The notes: generated from the sequence alone by a model not told the origin. DNA of 64,000 nucleotides from Paraburkholderia sejongensis (GCF_020880815.1 NZ_JAJITD010000018.1:99329-163328); one strand, 5' to 3'; shown: positions 7,995 through 17,268, counted from the first letter of the stretch. A program made the numbers and translations.

Positions 7995-9731
7995 CTAATT
8001 TTCGTGGATCACCCGCGGCGTGATGAAAATTGCCAGTTCGGTGCGCTGGTCGCGGTGGGTCCGATGGCGGAACAACGCGCCCAACACCGGGATTTTGCCG
8101 AGGATCGGCACCCGGTCCTCGTCGTCGCGGTTGTCGGTCGCATAGATGCCGCCGATCGACACCGTACCACCATCGTCGATTTCGACGCGGGTTTGCACGT
8201 GCTTGGTGTTGATCGCGGGCCCGGCGTCGGTCTGCTCGCCGACGCTGTCTTTGGCGACGTCGAGGTCCAGCACCACGCGGCCGTCCGGCATGATCTGCGG
8301 CTCGACTTCCAGCTTGAGCGTCGCGCGGCGGAACTGCACGCCCGACACGCCCTGCCCGACCTTGGCCTGGTATGGCAGCTCGGTGCCCTGCTCGACGACC
8401 GCCTTGCGCCGGTCGGCGGTCACGACCCGCGGACTCGAGACGATTTTCCCCTGGCCCTCGGCCTCCAGCGCCGACAGTTCCAGATTCAGCAGACGCGTTG
8501 CGTGCGCGGCGAACAGCGTCAGGCCGGCGGTCGCGGCATCGAAGCCGGAGATCGGCCGGGCCGCCAGATCGTAGACTGTGCCGTCCGCGCCGCCGGTCAG
8601 CCCACGCGCGGTACCGTCCGCGCTGGTGCCGGCGAGCGCGAGCCGCACTCCCAGATTGCGCGAAAAGCCGTACTCGCCTTCGACGATCCGCGCCTCGATC
8701 AGCACCTGGCGGGTCGGCCGGTCGACCGCGGTGATCAGCGCCGCGATCTGGTCGAGCCGTCCGGCGAGGTCGGTCACGAACAGCAGGTTGGTGCGCGGAT
8801 CGGCCGTCACGGCGCCGCGTTTGGATAGGACCCGCTGCGTGCCGGAGCCCGTCAGCAGGCGCCGCACGTCCTCGGCATGCGCGTAGTGCAGCTCGAACGT
8901 GCGGCTCGCGAGCGGTTCGAGGTCCGCGCCGCGCGCATGCGCTTCGAAACGCTGCCGCTCGCGCGCGGCAAGTTCGGCGGCCGGCGCGACCCAGATCACG
9001 TTGCCGTGGCGCTCCATCGCGAGATTGTTGACATCTAGCAGCGTGTCGAACGCGGTGCGCCAGGGCACCTTGTCGAGCCGCAACGACACCGCGCCGCGCA
9101 CTTTGTCGCTCGACACGATGTTCAGGCCGGTGAATTCGGCGAAGGCTTTCAGCACTGCGCCCAGGTCTGCGTTCAGGAAATTTAGCGAGATGGGTTTGTT
9201 GCCGGCGGGCAGGTCTGCATCCGCGTCCGAGTCCCGCTGCGCGTGATGCGCCGCGTCGCGCAGGCGTTTGGGCGCAGGCAGCGGCACCGGCGGCCCTTCG
9301 AGCGCAGGCGTGTCCGCGATGGCGTCGCGAGCCGCAGCGGTGGTCTGGGCGGCCTGAGCTGGCGCGGCGAGAACCGGGCCTTCGAGGCTGGTATCAGCGG
9401 ACGCGTCCGGTGCGAAGGCCGGGAACGCGGCAGTTTGGCTGCCGTTCGCGTCTTGCCCCGCCACCGGCAACGCAACCGGGATCGCGCCGTCGCCGAACGG
9501 GTTCGCCACTTCACCGATGCTACCGCGCGGCAGCGGCGCCGTTCCATACCCGCTGTCGGCGAAATCCGGCTGAGCGTCGAGCGCCGTGTAGTCCGGCAAC
9601 GGCGGCGGCGAGGCCTGAGCGACGCCGCCGCCCAGCACTGTCGCACCGGCACATAGCGCCAGACAGAAACCGACGCTGCGTCGGATGCATGGCCCCAACC
9701 GCCCCGCATGTGTGATCGCGCGCGTCATCAT
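7995..9731 (-). CDS. pilQ: Type IV pilus secretin PilQ
   Basis: A 578-residue outer-membrane secretin through which the type IV pilus or competence pseudopilus passes. A signal peptide with a VAQA-S cleavage site covers about residues 1-40. A Pro/Ala-rich linker of about 130 residues follows. An STN/N0-type domain begins near ISLNFLNADLGAVLKAF. An N1-like domain (YAHAEDVRRLL, TDPRTNLLFVTD-like) and the secretin domain follow, with IEARIVEG, KIVSSPRVVTADR and the final VPILGKIPVLGALFRHR. I see no AMIN domain of the kind that anchors longer PilQ proteins to peptidoglycan, so this is a short form. Its ATGATGA start overlaps the upstream pilO-pilP stop. Confidence 0.92.
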   Translation of the reverse strand: MMTRAITHAGRLGPCIRRSVGFCLALCAGATVLGGGVAQASPPPLPDYTALDAQPDFADSGYGTAPLPRGSIGEVANPFGDGAIPVALPVAGQDANGSQTAAFPAFAPDASADTSLEGPVLAAPAQAAQTTAAARDAIADTPALEGPPVPLPAPKRLRDAAHHAQRDSDADADLPAGNKPISLNFLNADLGAVLKAFAEFTGLNIVSSDKVRGAVSLRLDKVPWRTAFDTLLDVNNLAMERHGNVIWVAPAAELAARERQRFEAHARGADLEPLASRTFELHYAHAEDVRRLLTGSGTQRVLSKRGAVTADPRTNLLFVTDLAGRLDQIAALITAVDRPTRQVLIEARIVEGEYGFSRNLGVRLALAGTSADGTARGLTGGADGTVYDLAARPISGFDAATAGLTLFAAHATRLLNLELSALEAEGQGKIVSSPRVVTADRRKAVVEQGTELPYQAKVGQGVSGVQFRRATLKLEVEPQIMPDGRVVLDLDVAKDSVGEQTDAGPAINTKHVQTRVEIDDGGTVSIGGIYATDNRDDEDRVPILGKIPVLGALFRHRTHRDQRTELAIFITPRVIHEN

Positions 9732-10666
9732 GAAGCCTCCATCGACATCAGCGTCAGCGTGCGCGTCGCGCTGCCGTTCGCGAGCGTGATGCCGTCGGCG
9801 TCGAGCCGCATCACCCGTTCGACGCCCAGCCGGTGCCCGGTCCCCACCGTCGTCGTGCCTTCCGGCGTGTCGAGCAAAGCCAGAGCACGCGTGCGATCGC
9901 GCAGCATGCCGACCAGCCGCAACCGCGCGGCATCAAGCGGGAAACCGCTGGCCGACATCTGAGCCCGCGCGAACGGATCGAAGAACACGACCTCCTCGTC
10001 GTCGTCATTCGCGTCGTCGGCATGCAGGCTCGCGGCGGCGGCGTCCGCCACAGCGGCGCCGCGTGCGGACGGCAACGCGTCGAATACGTGCAGCGTCGCG
10101 TTCATCGCCAGCGCGTTGCCGTCCTGTTTGACGGTCACGTCGACGGGCACGATCAGCACCGGCAGCTGCGCGAGGCCGTGAAAGAACGCCATCAGGTGAA
10201 CGAAGTCGGTACGCGCGGTGAGCCGCAGCGGACGCATCCGTTCGGCGCCCTCACCGCTCGCGGTGCCCGGCTCCAGGCCGAGCAACGCGACGCCGTTTTG
10301 GGTGGCCAGTTCGGAGACGATGCGCACGTCGTCGGCCGAACCCGATGTCACGGCGGTCGAAGCCGTGCCGATCAAGGTCCCGGTTTCGCGGCGCAGCGAC
10401 GGCAGTCGCGCCACCGCCTGCTGCGCGTCGGCAAGACGCGCGGTGCTGCTCGCGAGCGCCGCGCGGCTGGCGGCCAGACCCGACAGATCGGCAGCCTGCC
10501 AACCGTACGCACCGACGCCGAACACGAGTGCCGCGAGCAGCGCCGCCACCAGCGCGCGACGCTGCGCACTCCACGCTTCGAGCGGCAACCGGGCCTGTTT
10601 GATCCAGCGTGAAAAACCGGCGGACGGATGCGCGAGATTGCCCGCGTCAAGAAAGCTCGTACTCAT
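9728..10666 (-). CDS. PilO-PilP fusion protein of the type IV pilus alignment complex
   Basis: A single 312-residue frame holding both inner-membrane partners. Residues 1-55 have a short cytoplasmic part and one membrane helix (LVAALLAALVFGVGAYGW). A coiled-coil and PilO ferredoxin-like domain follow, to about residue 205 (FVHLMAFFHGLAQLPVLIVPVDVTV). A short acidic linker (DDANDDDEE) leads to a PilP-like beta domain: VFFDPFARAQ, RLRLVGMLRDRTRALALLDTPEG, TVGTGHRLGVERVMRL. PilP is normally a separate lipoprotein with its own lipobox; none is seen here and no other pilP frame exists before pilQ. The start ATG at 10666 overlaps the pilN stop (ATGA). It should link PilM/PilN to the PilQ secretin. 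Confidence 0.85.
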   Translation of the reverse strand: MSTSFLDAGNLAHPSAGFSRWIKQARLPLEAWSAQRRALVAALLAALVFGVGAYGWQAADLSGLAASRAALASSTARLADAQQAVARLPSLRRETGTLIGTASTAVTSGSADDVRIVSELATQNGVALLGLEPGTASGEGAERMRPLRLTARTDFVHLMAFFHGLAQLPVLIVPVDVTVKQDGNALAMNATLHVFDALPSARGAAVADAAAASLHADDANDDDEEVVFFDPFARAQMSASGFPLDAARLRLVGMLRDRTRALALLDTPEGTTTVGTGHRLGVERVMRLDADGITLANGSATRTLTLMSMEAS

Positions 10667-11397
10667 CGCCCACCTCCCGATTGTGCGGACCGGGACCCAC
10701 GCGGCGAGGCCACAGCGGTCCCCGCGGCTCCAGCCGGCCGGGCGCCTTGCGCCGGCGGCCCGCTCCACGTCAGCTTCGCATCGAACTCCACCAAGGCACC
10801 GGGCGCCTGCGCCGTCGCCGCGCCGCCGCGCGCCACCGGCTGCCGCAGCTCACGCATCTGCGCGCCCTCCACCCCGCGAATCGCGGCAAGCCGCTTGAGC
10901 CACTCGGCCGACGCGAGATGACTGCCCGAACTCGCGAGCAACTCGGTCTCGTGCTCGCGCTGCCGGAATTGCCGCAACACAACGCCATCACCGGGCTCGT
11001 AACTGAGCGCATCGAGCAAAGCGCGCAACTGCGCGAGCGGCACGCCAACGACAGCGGCCCGCGCCGCATTGGCGCGCTGCTCGTCCCGCGCTCGTTGCAG
11101 GCGCGTGTGCTCCGCTAGCGGCGCGGCAAGCAGCGTCAGCGCCTGTTCGATCGACTCGCGCCGCGCCTCGAGCCGCGCCTTCGCCAGGCTCTGCCAGCCG
11201 GCGAGCGCCAGCACGGCCGCCGCGCCCACGCCGGCCGCCACGCCCCAATCGCGCAGACAGCGACGCCGCGCGAGCCGCGCGTTGCGTTGCCGGTAAGGCA
11301 GCAGATTGAAGCCGCCCAACCTGGGCGGCACCGGGCGCCGGTCGCTCTTCTTCGCAGCGTCAGCCGGCCCGAACGGAAACGACAGCCCGTGCCTCAT
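10663..11397 (-). CDS. pilN: PilN-like type IV pilus assembly protein
   Basis: A 244-residue inner-membrane protein. The PilM-binding motif FNLLPYRQRN, the counterpart of INLLPWR in typical PilN, lies near residues 30-39, then a membrane helix (VAAGVGAAAVLALAGW), a coiled coil and a compact periplasmic domain to about residue 205. The N-terminal ~28 residues before the motif are longer than in most PilN proteins. The C-terminal tail is low-complexity, rich in Gly, Ala, Arg and Pro. The gene overlaps pilM and the pilO-pilP gene by ATGA junctions, so the operon is translationally coupled. Confidence 0.85.
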   Translation of the reverse strand: MRHGLSFPFGPADAAKKSDRRPVPPRLGGFNLLPYRQRNARLARRRCLRDWGVAAGVGAAAVLALAGWQSLAKARLEARRESIEQALTLLAAPLAEHTRLQRARDEQRANAARAAVVGVPLAQLRALLDALSYEPGDGVVLRQFRQREHETELLASSGSHLASAEWLKRLAAIRGVEGAQMRELRQPVARGGAATAQAPGALVEFDAKLTWSGPPAQGARPAGAAGTAVASPRGSRSAQSGGGR

Positions 11398-12389
11398 TCG
11401 AACACCCCGCGCAATGCAAGCCCGAACGCAACCGCGCTGGCCGGTTCGTGCAACAGGCTGTCGTCGAACGGCCGCGCGCGCGTGCCCAGCAGCGCGGCTT
11501 CGAACGGCAACGCGGAGCAGCCGAGCACGTCGCCGATGTCGGCGAGCGAAAAGCCCACCCCGTCGAGCAGCTCGACTTCGCCGCCGACCAGCGCGCAGTC
11601 GAACTCGGGCCCGTGCGCGAGATCGCGCAGCGCGTCGGCGAGGTCGCTGTGTTCGGGCGCCGGATAGCGCGTCTCGGCGACGATCCCGTCGTCCTGCATG
11701 CGCCAGCCGTATACGCCATCAGCGCCGATCCACAACGCCGCATACGGCTCCTGCGAATCGAGCTCGCGAGTCGCCGCGAAACGAAGCGCTCGCAGCGCCG
11801 CTTGCGGCTCGCCGTCGATCGTCGAAAGCGAAATCCCCGCGCTCGCCGCGCATTCGATCCGCGCTTCGAGATGCTGACGCGCGGTCGCGGCAATCGTCAC
11901 CGAACCCGCCGGCGACGCGCTGTCGTCGACGAACCAGTCGACCGCCAGCGCATGCCGCTCGAGCCCGACCAGGCGCTCGGCCTCGCTCATCACCGCCGGC
12001 GCGACGCCGGCGAGCGCGGGTCCACCGTCCGCGTCCTCGCAGTGACTCTGCGCGACGAGGCGCGCGAGCGGCACACTGGTCGTCAGCGTCGCCGCCGCGG
12101 GCATCGCCATCGCGCAGCGCAGCGCGTGCGCCGCGCACACCTGCGGCAGGCCGGCGAACGCATCGCGCAACGCGCGCGCGACCGCCGGCCGGTCGATGAT
12201 CTCGCTCCCGGCGATCGCGCCAGGCGCCAGCGGCACCGTGCTCATGTATTCGAGACGCAGCGCGCCCCGCGCACGCGAGCGCTGGCTCAGCACCACCAGA
12301 CGCACGCTGTGCGAACCAATATCGATACCGGCGGCGAAGCGCTGCCAGCCCGCCCGCACTGTCTGAAGCCACGAATTCGTATAGGTCAT
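11394..12389 (-). CDS. pilM: PilM-like actin-fold type IV pilus assembly ATPase
   Basis: A 331-residue cytoplasmic protein of the PilM/FtsA actin-like fold. The phosphate-1 motif is GIDIGSHSVRLVVLSQ near residue 21. Later blocks are less conserved (LWIGADGVYGW, ALVGGEVELLDGVGFSLADIGD), so this is a divergent PilM. The start chosen is ATG at 12389, preceded by GGGAGGG. It is the first gene of pilM-pilN-pilO/P-pilQ and is divergent from mrcA, sharing a 258-base promoter region with it. Confidence 0.85.
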   Translation of the reverse strand: MTYTNSWLQTVRAGWQRFAAGIDIGSHSVRLVVLSQRSRARGALRLEYMSTVPLAPGAIAGSEIIDRPAVARALRDAFAGLPQVCAAHALRCAMAMPAAATLTTSVPLARLVAQSHCEDADGGPALAGVAPAVMSEAERLVGLERHALAVDWFVDDSASPAGSVTIAATARQHLEARIECAASAGISLSTIDGEPQAALRALRFAATRELDSQEPYAALWIGADGVYGWRMQDDGIVAETRYPAPEHSDLADALRDLAHGPEFDCALVGGEVELLDGVGFSLADIGDVLGCSALPFEAALLGTRARPFDDSLLHEPASAVAFGLALRGVFE

Positions 12390-12647
12390 CACGCCCTCCC
12401 TTCGACTCGCGCGACGAACCATTCGAACGCGAGTGACGAGCGCTCATTGTGGCCAGAGCCGCTTGCGGGCGACATTCGGCCGAATGGCCAGCACGGCTAT
12501 CGAGCCGCCCCGCGCGACGGCAAACGGACTACAGTGGGGTCTACAACGAAGCCGCTGCCGCGGCGCCTGCCACGCCCGATTCGTAAGCACGACGAAAGCT
12601 TGCAAACGGGGCGGCTATAATCGCGGGACTGTTTTTCCGGTGTTCTT
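12390..12647. promoter_or_regulatory. Divergent pilM-mrcA promoter region
   Basis: The 258-base region separates two head-to-head genes. For mrcA a perfect -10 box, TATAAT (12616-12621), sits 26 bases before the start codon; a matching -35 box is not obvious. No clear pilM promoter was found by eye. Confidence 0.45.
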
Positions 12648-15038
12648 ATGCAAGCTACGTCTCCTACGTCCCCGCCGCCCGCGCCGAAAAAGCGCAAACG
12701 CCCGTTGTGGCAGAAGCTCATCGCCGGTCTGCTCGGGCTGATCGTGGCGGGCATCGTGTGCGTGGCCCTGCTGCTCGGCTACGCGCTGGTGGTTGCCACG
12801 CCGAACCTGCCGTCGCTCGACGCGCTGACCGACTACCGCCCCAAGGTGCCGCTGCGCATCTACACGGCCGACCACGTGCTGATCGGCGAATTCGGCGAAG
12901 AGCGGCGCGACATCGTGCACATCCAGGACGTGCCCGACAGCCTGAAGAAGGCGATTCTCGCGATCGAGGACGCGCGCTTTTACGACCACGGCGGCGTCGA
13001 TCTGACCGGCATCGCGCGCGCCGGCTTCGTCGCGCTGACCAACGGCCACGCCACCCAGGGGGCCAGCACGATCACGATGCAGGTCGCGCGCAATTTCTTC
13101 CTGTCCAGCGAGAAGACCTACACCCGCAAGATTTACGAGATGCTGCTCGCGTACAAGATCGAGTCGAAGCTGAGCAAGGATCAGATCCTCGAGGTGTACA
13201 TGAACCAGATCTATCTGGGGCAGCGCGCGTACGGCTTCGCGAGCGCGGCGCGGGTGTACTTCGGCAAGGATCTGAAGGATCTGACGCTGGCCGAATCGGC
13301 GATGCTCGCCGGTCTGCCAAAGGCGCCGTCCGCATACAACCCGGTCGTCAATCCGAAGCGCGCGAAGGTGCGTCAGGAGTACATCCTGCAACGCATGTAC
13401 GAGCTGCACTACATCAGCGCGGAGCAATACGACGACGCGCGCCGCCAGCCGCTCGTCGTCAAGGGCCTCGGCAAGGAGTACAGCGTGCACGCCGAGTACG
13501 TCGCGGAAATGGTGCGGCAGATGATGTACGCGCAGTATCACGAAGAGGCCTACACGCTCGGCCTGAACGTCGTGACCACGATCGATTCGGCCGACCAGGA
13601 CGTCGCCTATCGCGCGCTGCGCCGCGGCCTGATGGACTACGAGCGGCGCCACGGCTATCGCGGGCCGGAGGCGTTCATCAATCTGCCGGCCGACCCCGAC
13701 GAGCGCGAACAGGCAATCGACGACGCGCTGCTCGAACATCCGGATAACGGCGAGATCATCGCGGCCGTCGTCACCGAGGCGAGCCCGAAGCAGGTGCAGG
13801 CGATGTTCATCGACGGCAACGTCGCGACGATCCAGGGCGACGGCCTGCGCTATGCGCAGTTCGCGCTCGGCACGCGCGCGCAGCCGAATCAGCGCATCCG
13901 GCCGGGCGCGATCGTGCGGCTCGTGAAGAACGACAACGGCGACTGGTCGATCACGCAATTGCCGCAAGTGGAAGGCGCGTTCATTTCGGTGGTTCCGCAG
14001 GACGGCGCGATCCGCGCGCTGGTCGGCGGCTTCGATTTCAACAAGAACAAGTTCAATCACGTGACCCAGGCGTGGCGCCAGCCGGGTTCGAGCTTCAAGC
14101 CGTTCATCTATTCGGCGTCGCTCGAGAAGGGCCTCGGGCCGGCGACCGTGATCAACGATGCGCCGCTCTTTTTCAGCGCCGCCGAGACCGGCGGCCAGGC
14201 GTGGGAGCCGAAGAACTACGGCGGCGGCTTCGACGGTCCGATGACGATGCGCACCGCGCTGCAGAAGTCGAAGAACCTCGTGTCGATCCGCATCCTCAAT
14301 CAGATCGGCACCAGATACGCGCAGCAGTACATCACGCGCTTCGGCTTCGACGCGGAGCGCCACCCCGCCTATCTGCCGATGGCGCTCGGCGCCGGCCTCG
14401 TCACGCCGCTGCAGATGGCGGGCGCGTTCTCGGTATTCGCGAACGGCGGCTACCGGATCAATCCGTATCTGATCGCCGAAGTCACGGATCAGCGCGGCAT
14501 CGTCGTATCACGGGTGCAGCCGCTGGTGGCCGCGCAAAACGCGCCGCTCGCGATCGAACCGCGCAACGCGTACGTGATGAACAGCCTGCTGCAGAGCGTC
14601 GCGCAGCACGGCACCGGCGCGAAGTCGAACTCGCTCAAGCGCACCGACCTCGCCGGCAAGACCGGCACCACCAACGATTCGCGCGACGCATGGTTCGCCG
14701 GCTATCAGCACACGCTCGCGGCGATCGCGTGGATCGGCTACGACAATCCGCGCAGCCTCGGCGACAAGGAAACCGGCGGCGGCCTCGCGCTGCCGGTGTG
14801 GATCGAGTACATGGGGCGCGCGCTGAAGAACGTACCCGAGTACAAGATGCAGAGGCCCGACGGAGTGGTCGAACTCGGCTCGGAACTGTATCTCGACGGC
14901 TTCACGCCTGGGCACGGTTTCGTGTCGACGGTCGGCGTCAGTCAGGCGACGCTCGATGCCGAAGCCGCGTCGGCCGCGCCCGCGCAGGTCGGCGAGCAGG
15001 AGAAGCAGGACATCATGAATCTGTTCCGCGGGCATTGA
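12648..15038 (+). CDS. mrcA: Penicillin-binding protein 1A (bifunctional glycosyltransferase/transpeptidase)
   Basis: A 796-residue class A PBP that polymerises and cross-links peptidoglycan. A basic cytoplasmic tail (KKRKRPLW) and one membrane helix (about residues 27-50) anchor it. The GT51 domain has EDARFYDHGGVD, QGASTITMQVARNFF and EVYMNQIYLGQ. An OB-like insertion precedes the transpeptidase domain. The transpeptidase has SxxK at S481-S-F-K484, an SKN motif (LQKSKNLVS) and KTGT beginning at K671. Length and motif order are normal for PBP1A. It is divergent from the pil operon, a common pairing in beta- and gammaproteobacteria, and ends at a bidirectional terminator. Confidence 0.96.
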   Translation: MQATSPTSPPPAPKKRKRPLWQKLIAGLLGLIVAGIVCVALLLGYALVVATPNLPSLDALTDYRPKVPLRIYTADHVLIGEFGEERRDIVHIQDVPDSLKKAILAIEDARFYDHGGVDLTGIARAGFVALTNGHATQGASTITMQVARNFFLSSEKTYTRKIYEMLLAYKIESKLSKDQILEVYMNQIYLGQRAYGFASAARVYFGKDLKDLTLAESAMLAGLPKAPSAYNPVVNPKRAKVRQEYILQRMYELHYISAEQYDDARRQPLVVKGLGKEYSVHAEYVAEMVRQMMYAQYHEEAYTLGLNVVTTIDSADQDVAYRALRRGLMDYERRHGYRGPEAFINLPADPDEREQAIDDALLEHPDNGEIIAAVVTEASPKQVQAMFIDGNVATIQGDGLRYAQFALGTRAQPNQRIRPGAIVRLVKNDNGDWSITQLPQVEGAFISVVPQDGAIRALVGGFDFNKNKFNHVTQAWRQPGSSFKPFIYSASLEKGLGPATVINDAPLFFSAAETGGQAWEPKNYGGGFDGPMTMRTALQKSKNLVSIRILNQIGTRYAQQYITRFGFDAERHPAYLPMALGAGLVTPLQMAGAFSVFANGGYRINPYLIAEVTDQRGIVVSRVQPLVAAQNAPLAIEPRNAYVMNSLLQSVAQHGTGAKSNSLKRTDLAGKTGTTNDSRDAWFAGYQHTLAAIAWIGYDNPRSLGDKETGGGLALPVWIEYMGRALKNVPEYKMQRPDGVVELGSELYLDGFTPGHGFVSTVGVSQATLDAEAASAAPAQVGEQEKQDIMNLFRGH

Positions 15039-15080
15039 GGCCGCGTTAGCGTTTCAGCAGAGGTCTTTGCAGAAAATAAA

Positions 15081-15117
15081 AAACCGCCGCGATTAAAACC
15101 CGCGGCGGTTTTTTATT
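15081..15117. terminator. Bidirectional terminator between mrcA and cyaY
   Basis: Arms AAACCGCCGCG (15081-15091) and CGCGGCGGTTT (15101-15111) pair perfectly. T-rich stretches follow on both strands, so it can end both the mrcA and cyaY transcripts. Confidence 0.92.
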
Positions 15118-15155
15118 TTGGAGTGCGGCGAATTACGCACGCACCGCGGCGCCGC

Positions 15156-15476
15156 TTACGGCGCCTCGAAGCGCACCGGCTCGCCCGCCTGCTCGGTCGC
15201 ATATTGCGTCAATGCGGCGAAAAACTCGTTGCCGCTGCGCGTGTCGCGCCATTCGCCGTCGTTGAAACGGTAGTGAAAACCGCCGGCTTTCGCGGCGATC
15301 CAGATCTCTTTCATCGGCGGCTGCAGGTTGACGATGATCTTCGTGCGGTTCTCGAATTCGAGCGTCAGAACGTTGCCGCTGCGCTCGAGTTCGATGTCGG
15401 CGTCGATGTCGTCGACCGCGCTCTCGATGGCGGCCAGCACGGCTTCCGCACGGGTCAGGTAATCACTATCGGACAT
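15156..15476 (-). CDS. cyaY: Frataxin-like iron-sulfur cluster assembly protein CyaY
   Basis: A 106-residue frataxin homologue that binds iron and modulates IscS-dependent Fe-S assembly. It has the acidic first helix (EAVLAAIESAVDDIDADIE) and the beta-sheet signature NLQPPMKEIWIAAKAGGFHYRF, then WRDTRSGNEFF. The start ATG at 15476 (MSDSDY) is preferred over the ATG at 15488 because a GGAG ribosome site lies between them. It is divergent from lptM with a 35-base gap, so the two promoters must overlap. Confidence 0.95.
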   Translation of the reverse strand: MSDSDYLTRAEAVLAAIESAVDDIDADIELERSGNVLTLEFENRTKIIVNLQPPMKEIWIAAKAGGFHYRFNDGEWRDTRSGNEFFAALTQYATEQAGEPVRFEAP

Positions 15477-15511
15477 GCTAAACTCCATCGATTATTCATT
15501 CAGGGACAGTC

Positions 15512-15844
15512 ATGCGAGTCGTAACTCGGATGCGAGCGGCGGCGCCCGGCCGCGCGATTGTAGCGGTTCTGGCCATTCTCGCAGGTTGCACGCTAACCGG
15601 CTGCGGCCAACGCGGCTCGCTCTATCTGCCGACAGTACCGCCGCTGCCCGCTGCGCCGGCGCATCGCACGCAAACTCCGCCGCCGGAGCAAACCCAACCA
15701 GCCGACGACACCAGCTCGATCCCGGACACCTCCGGCACGCCGCTATCGCTCGCGCCGGACGAACAACTGTCCACGCCGCCCGCTTCCGCCGCGTCGGGTC
15801 CTTCGGCACCGCTGCCCGCCTCTGCTGCCCCTTCTGTTCAATAA
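15512..15844 (+). CDS. lptM: LptM-like lipoprotein
   Basis: A 110-residue lipoprotein. The N-terminus carries a signal and a lipobox, LTGC, with the LptM/YifL signature CGQRGSLYLP straight after the acylated cysteine. In E. coli, LptM stabilises the LptDE translocon and promotes LptD disulfide rearrangement. The rest is a Pro/Ser/Thr-rich, probably disordered tail that is longer than in E. coli. It lies nine bases before lysA, the same linkage as in E. coli, which supports the call. Confidence 0.85.
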   Translation: MRVVTRMRAAAPGRAIVAVLAILAGCTLTGCGQRGSLYLPTVPPLPAAPAHRTQTPPPEQTQPADDTSSIPDTSGTPLSLAPDEQLSTPPASAASGPSAPLPASAAPSVQ

Positions 15845-15853
15845 GACTTCCGC

Positions 15854-17116
15854 ATGACTCGATCCGCATTTGACTACGTCGACGGCGTATTGCACGCCGA
15901 AGGCGTGTCCGCCGTTTCTCTCGCCGAGCAGTTCGGCACGCCGCTTTATGTCTATTCGCGCGCCGCGCTGACCGCCGCGTGGAACGCCTATGCGGGCGCC
16001 TGCGCGGGCCGTCGCGCGAGCGTGCACGTAGCCGTGAAGGCCAACAGCAATCTCGCGGTGCTGAACGTGTTCGCGCGTCTCGGCGCGGGTTTCGACATCG
16101 TCTCGGGCGGTGAACTCGCGCGCGTGCTCGCGGCCGGCGGCAAAGCGGAAAACACCGTGTTTTCCGGGGTCGGCAAGCAGGCGGGCGAAATGCGCGACGC
16201 GCTCGCGGCCGGCGTCAAATGCTTCAACGTCGAATCGATTCCCGAGCTCGACCGCCTGAATGCGGTCGCCGGCGAAATGGGCAAGAAGGCGCCGGTATCG
16301 CTGCGCGTGAATCCGGACGTCGACGCGAAAACGCATCCGTACATCTCCACCGGACTGAAGTCGAACAAGTTCGGCGTCGCGTTCGAAGACGCGCGCGCGA
16401 CCTACCAGGCGGCTGCGGCGATGGCGCATCTCAAAGTGGTCGGGATCGACTGCCATATCGGCTCGCAGATCACTGAAGTCGCGCCGTATCTCGACGCGAT
16501 CGACAAGGTGCTGGAACTCGTCGAACAGATCGAGCAGGACGGCATCACGATTCGCCATATCGACGTCGGCGGTGGCCTGGGCATCACGTACGACGACGAA
16601 ACCCCGCCGGAAATCGGCGAGTTCGTGCGCACGGTGCTCGATCGCATCGAAGTGCGCGGTCACGGCCATCGTGAGGTGTATTTCGAGCCGGGCCGCTCGC
16701 TGGTCGGCAATGCGGGCGTGCTGCTCACGCAGGTGGAATTCCTGAAGCCGGGCGCGGAAAAGAACTTCGCGATCGTCGACGCGGCAATGACCGACCTTGC
16801 GCGCCCCGCGATGTACGACGCGTATCACGCGATCGAGCCGGTCGTGAAGCGCGACGTTCCCGCACATGTGTACGACGTGGTCGGCCCGGTCTGCGAAAGC
16901 GGCGACTGGCTCGGCCGCGAACGACTTCTCGCAGTCGAACCGGGCGACCTGCTGGCGATCCGCTCGGCCGGCGCGTACGGCTTTGTGATGAGTTCGAACT
17001 ACAACACGCGCGGACGTGCGGCCGAAGTGATGGTGGATGGTACACAGGCGCATGTGGTTCGCGCGCGCGAGGAAGCTCAGCAGTTGTTTGCGGGCGAAAC
17101 CATTTTGCCGGCGTAA
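15854..17116 (+). CDS. lysA: Diaminopimelate decarboxylase
   Basis: A 420-residue PLP enzyme making L-lysine from meso-diaminopimelate, the last step of lysine synthesis. The cofactor lysine is K62 in VHVAVKANSN. Other family blocks are GIDCHIGSQI, the phosphate-binding HIDVGGGLGI, EPGRSLVGNAG and the active-site cysteine region GPVCESGDWLG, followed by GAYGFVMSSNYNTRGR. Length and order are normal. It follows lptM closely and is probably cotranscribed with it. A terminator follows the stop by about 55 bases. Confidence 0.97.
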   Translation: MTRSAFDYVDGVLHAEGVSAVSLAEQFGTPLYVYSRAALTAAWNAYAGACAGRRASVHVAVKANSNLAVLNVFARLGAGFDIVSGGELARVLAAGGKAENTVFSGVGKQAGEMRDALAAGVKCFNVESIPELDRLNAVAGEMGKKAPVSLRVNPDVDAKTHPYISTGLKSNKFGVAFEDARATYQAAAAMAHLKVVGIDCHIGSQITEVAPYLDAIDKVLELVEQIEQDGITIRHIDVGGGLGITYDDETPPEIGEFVRTVLDRIEVRGHGHREVYFEPGRSLVGNAGVLLTQVEFLKPGAEKNFAIVDAAMTDLARPAMYDAYHAIEPVVKRDVPAHVYDVVGPVCESGDWLGRERLLAVEPGDLLAIRSAGAYGFVMSSNYNTRGRAAEVMVDGTQAHVVRAREEAQQLFAGETILPA

Positions 17117-17171
17117 ACGTCGTGTCGGTGCAGGTGTCCCTGTCGGGCGCCTCACACCGCTTGCGATGAAA

Positions 17172-17204
17172 AAAGGCGATGTCATTGCGACATCGCCTTT
17201 TGCT
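17172..17204. terminator. Bidirectional terminator between lysA and msrQ
   Basis: Perfect 12-base arms AAAGGCGATGTC (17172-17183) and GACATCGCCTTT (17189-17200) close a five-base loop. Runs of T are present downstream on either strand. It sits between two converging genes. Confidence 0.92.
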
Positions 17205-17268
17205 TATCGGGCCTATGGGGCCTGCTGTTTTATGGCCATCTAAAGCGCGCCTGGCATCACCGTCACGC

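Noticed and set aside
12615..14363. A 582-codon minus-strand frame across mrcA
   Set aside because: Shadow of mrcA, whose PBP motifs are all in place.
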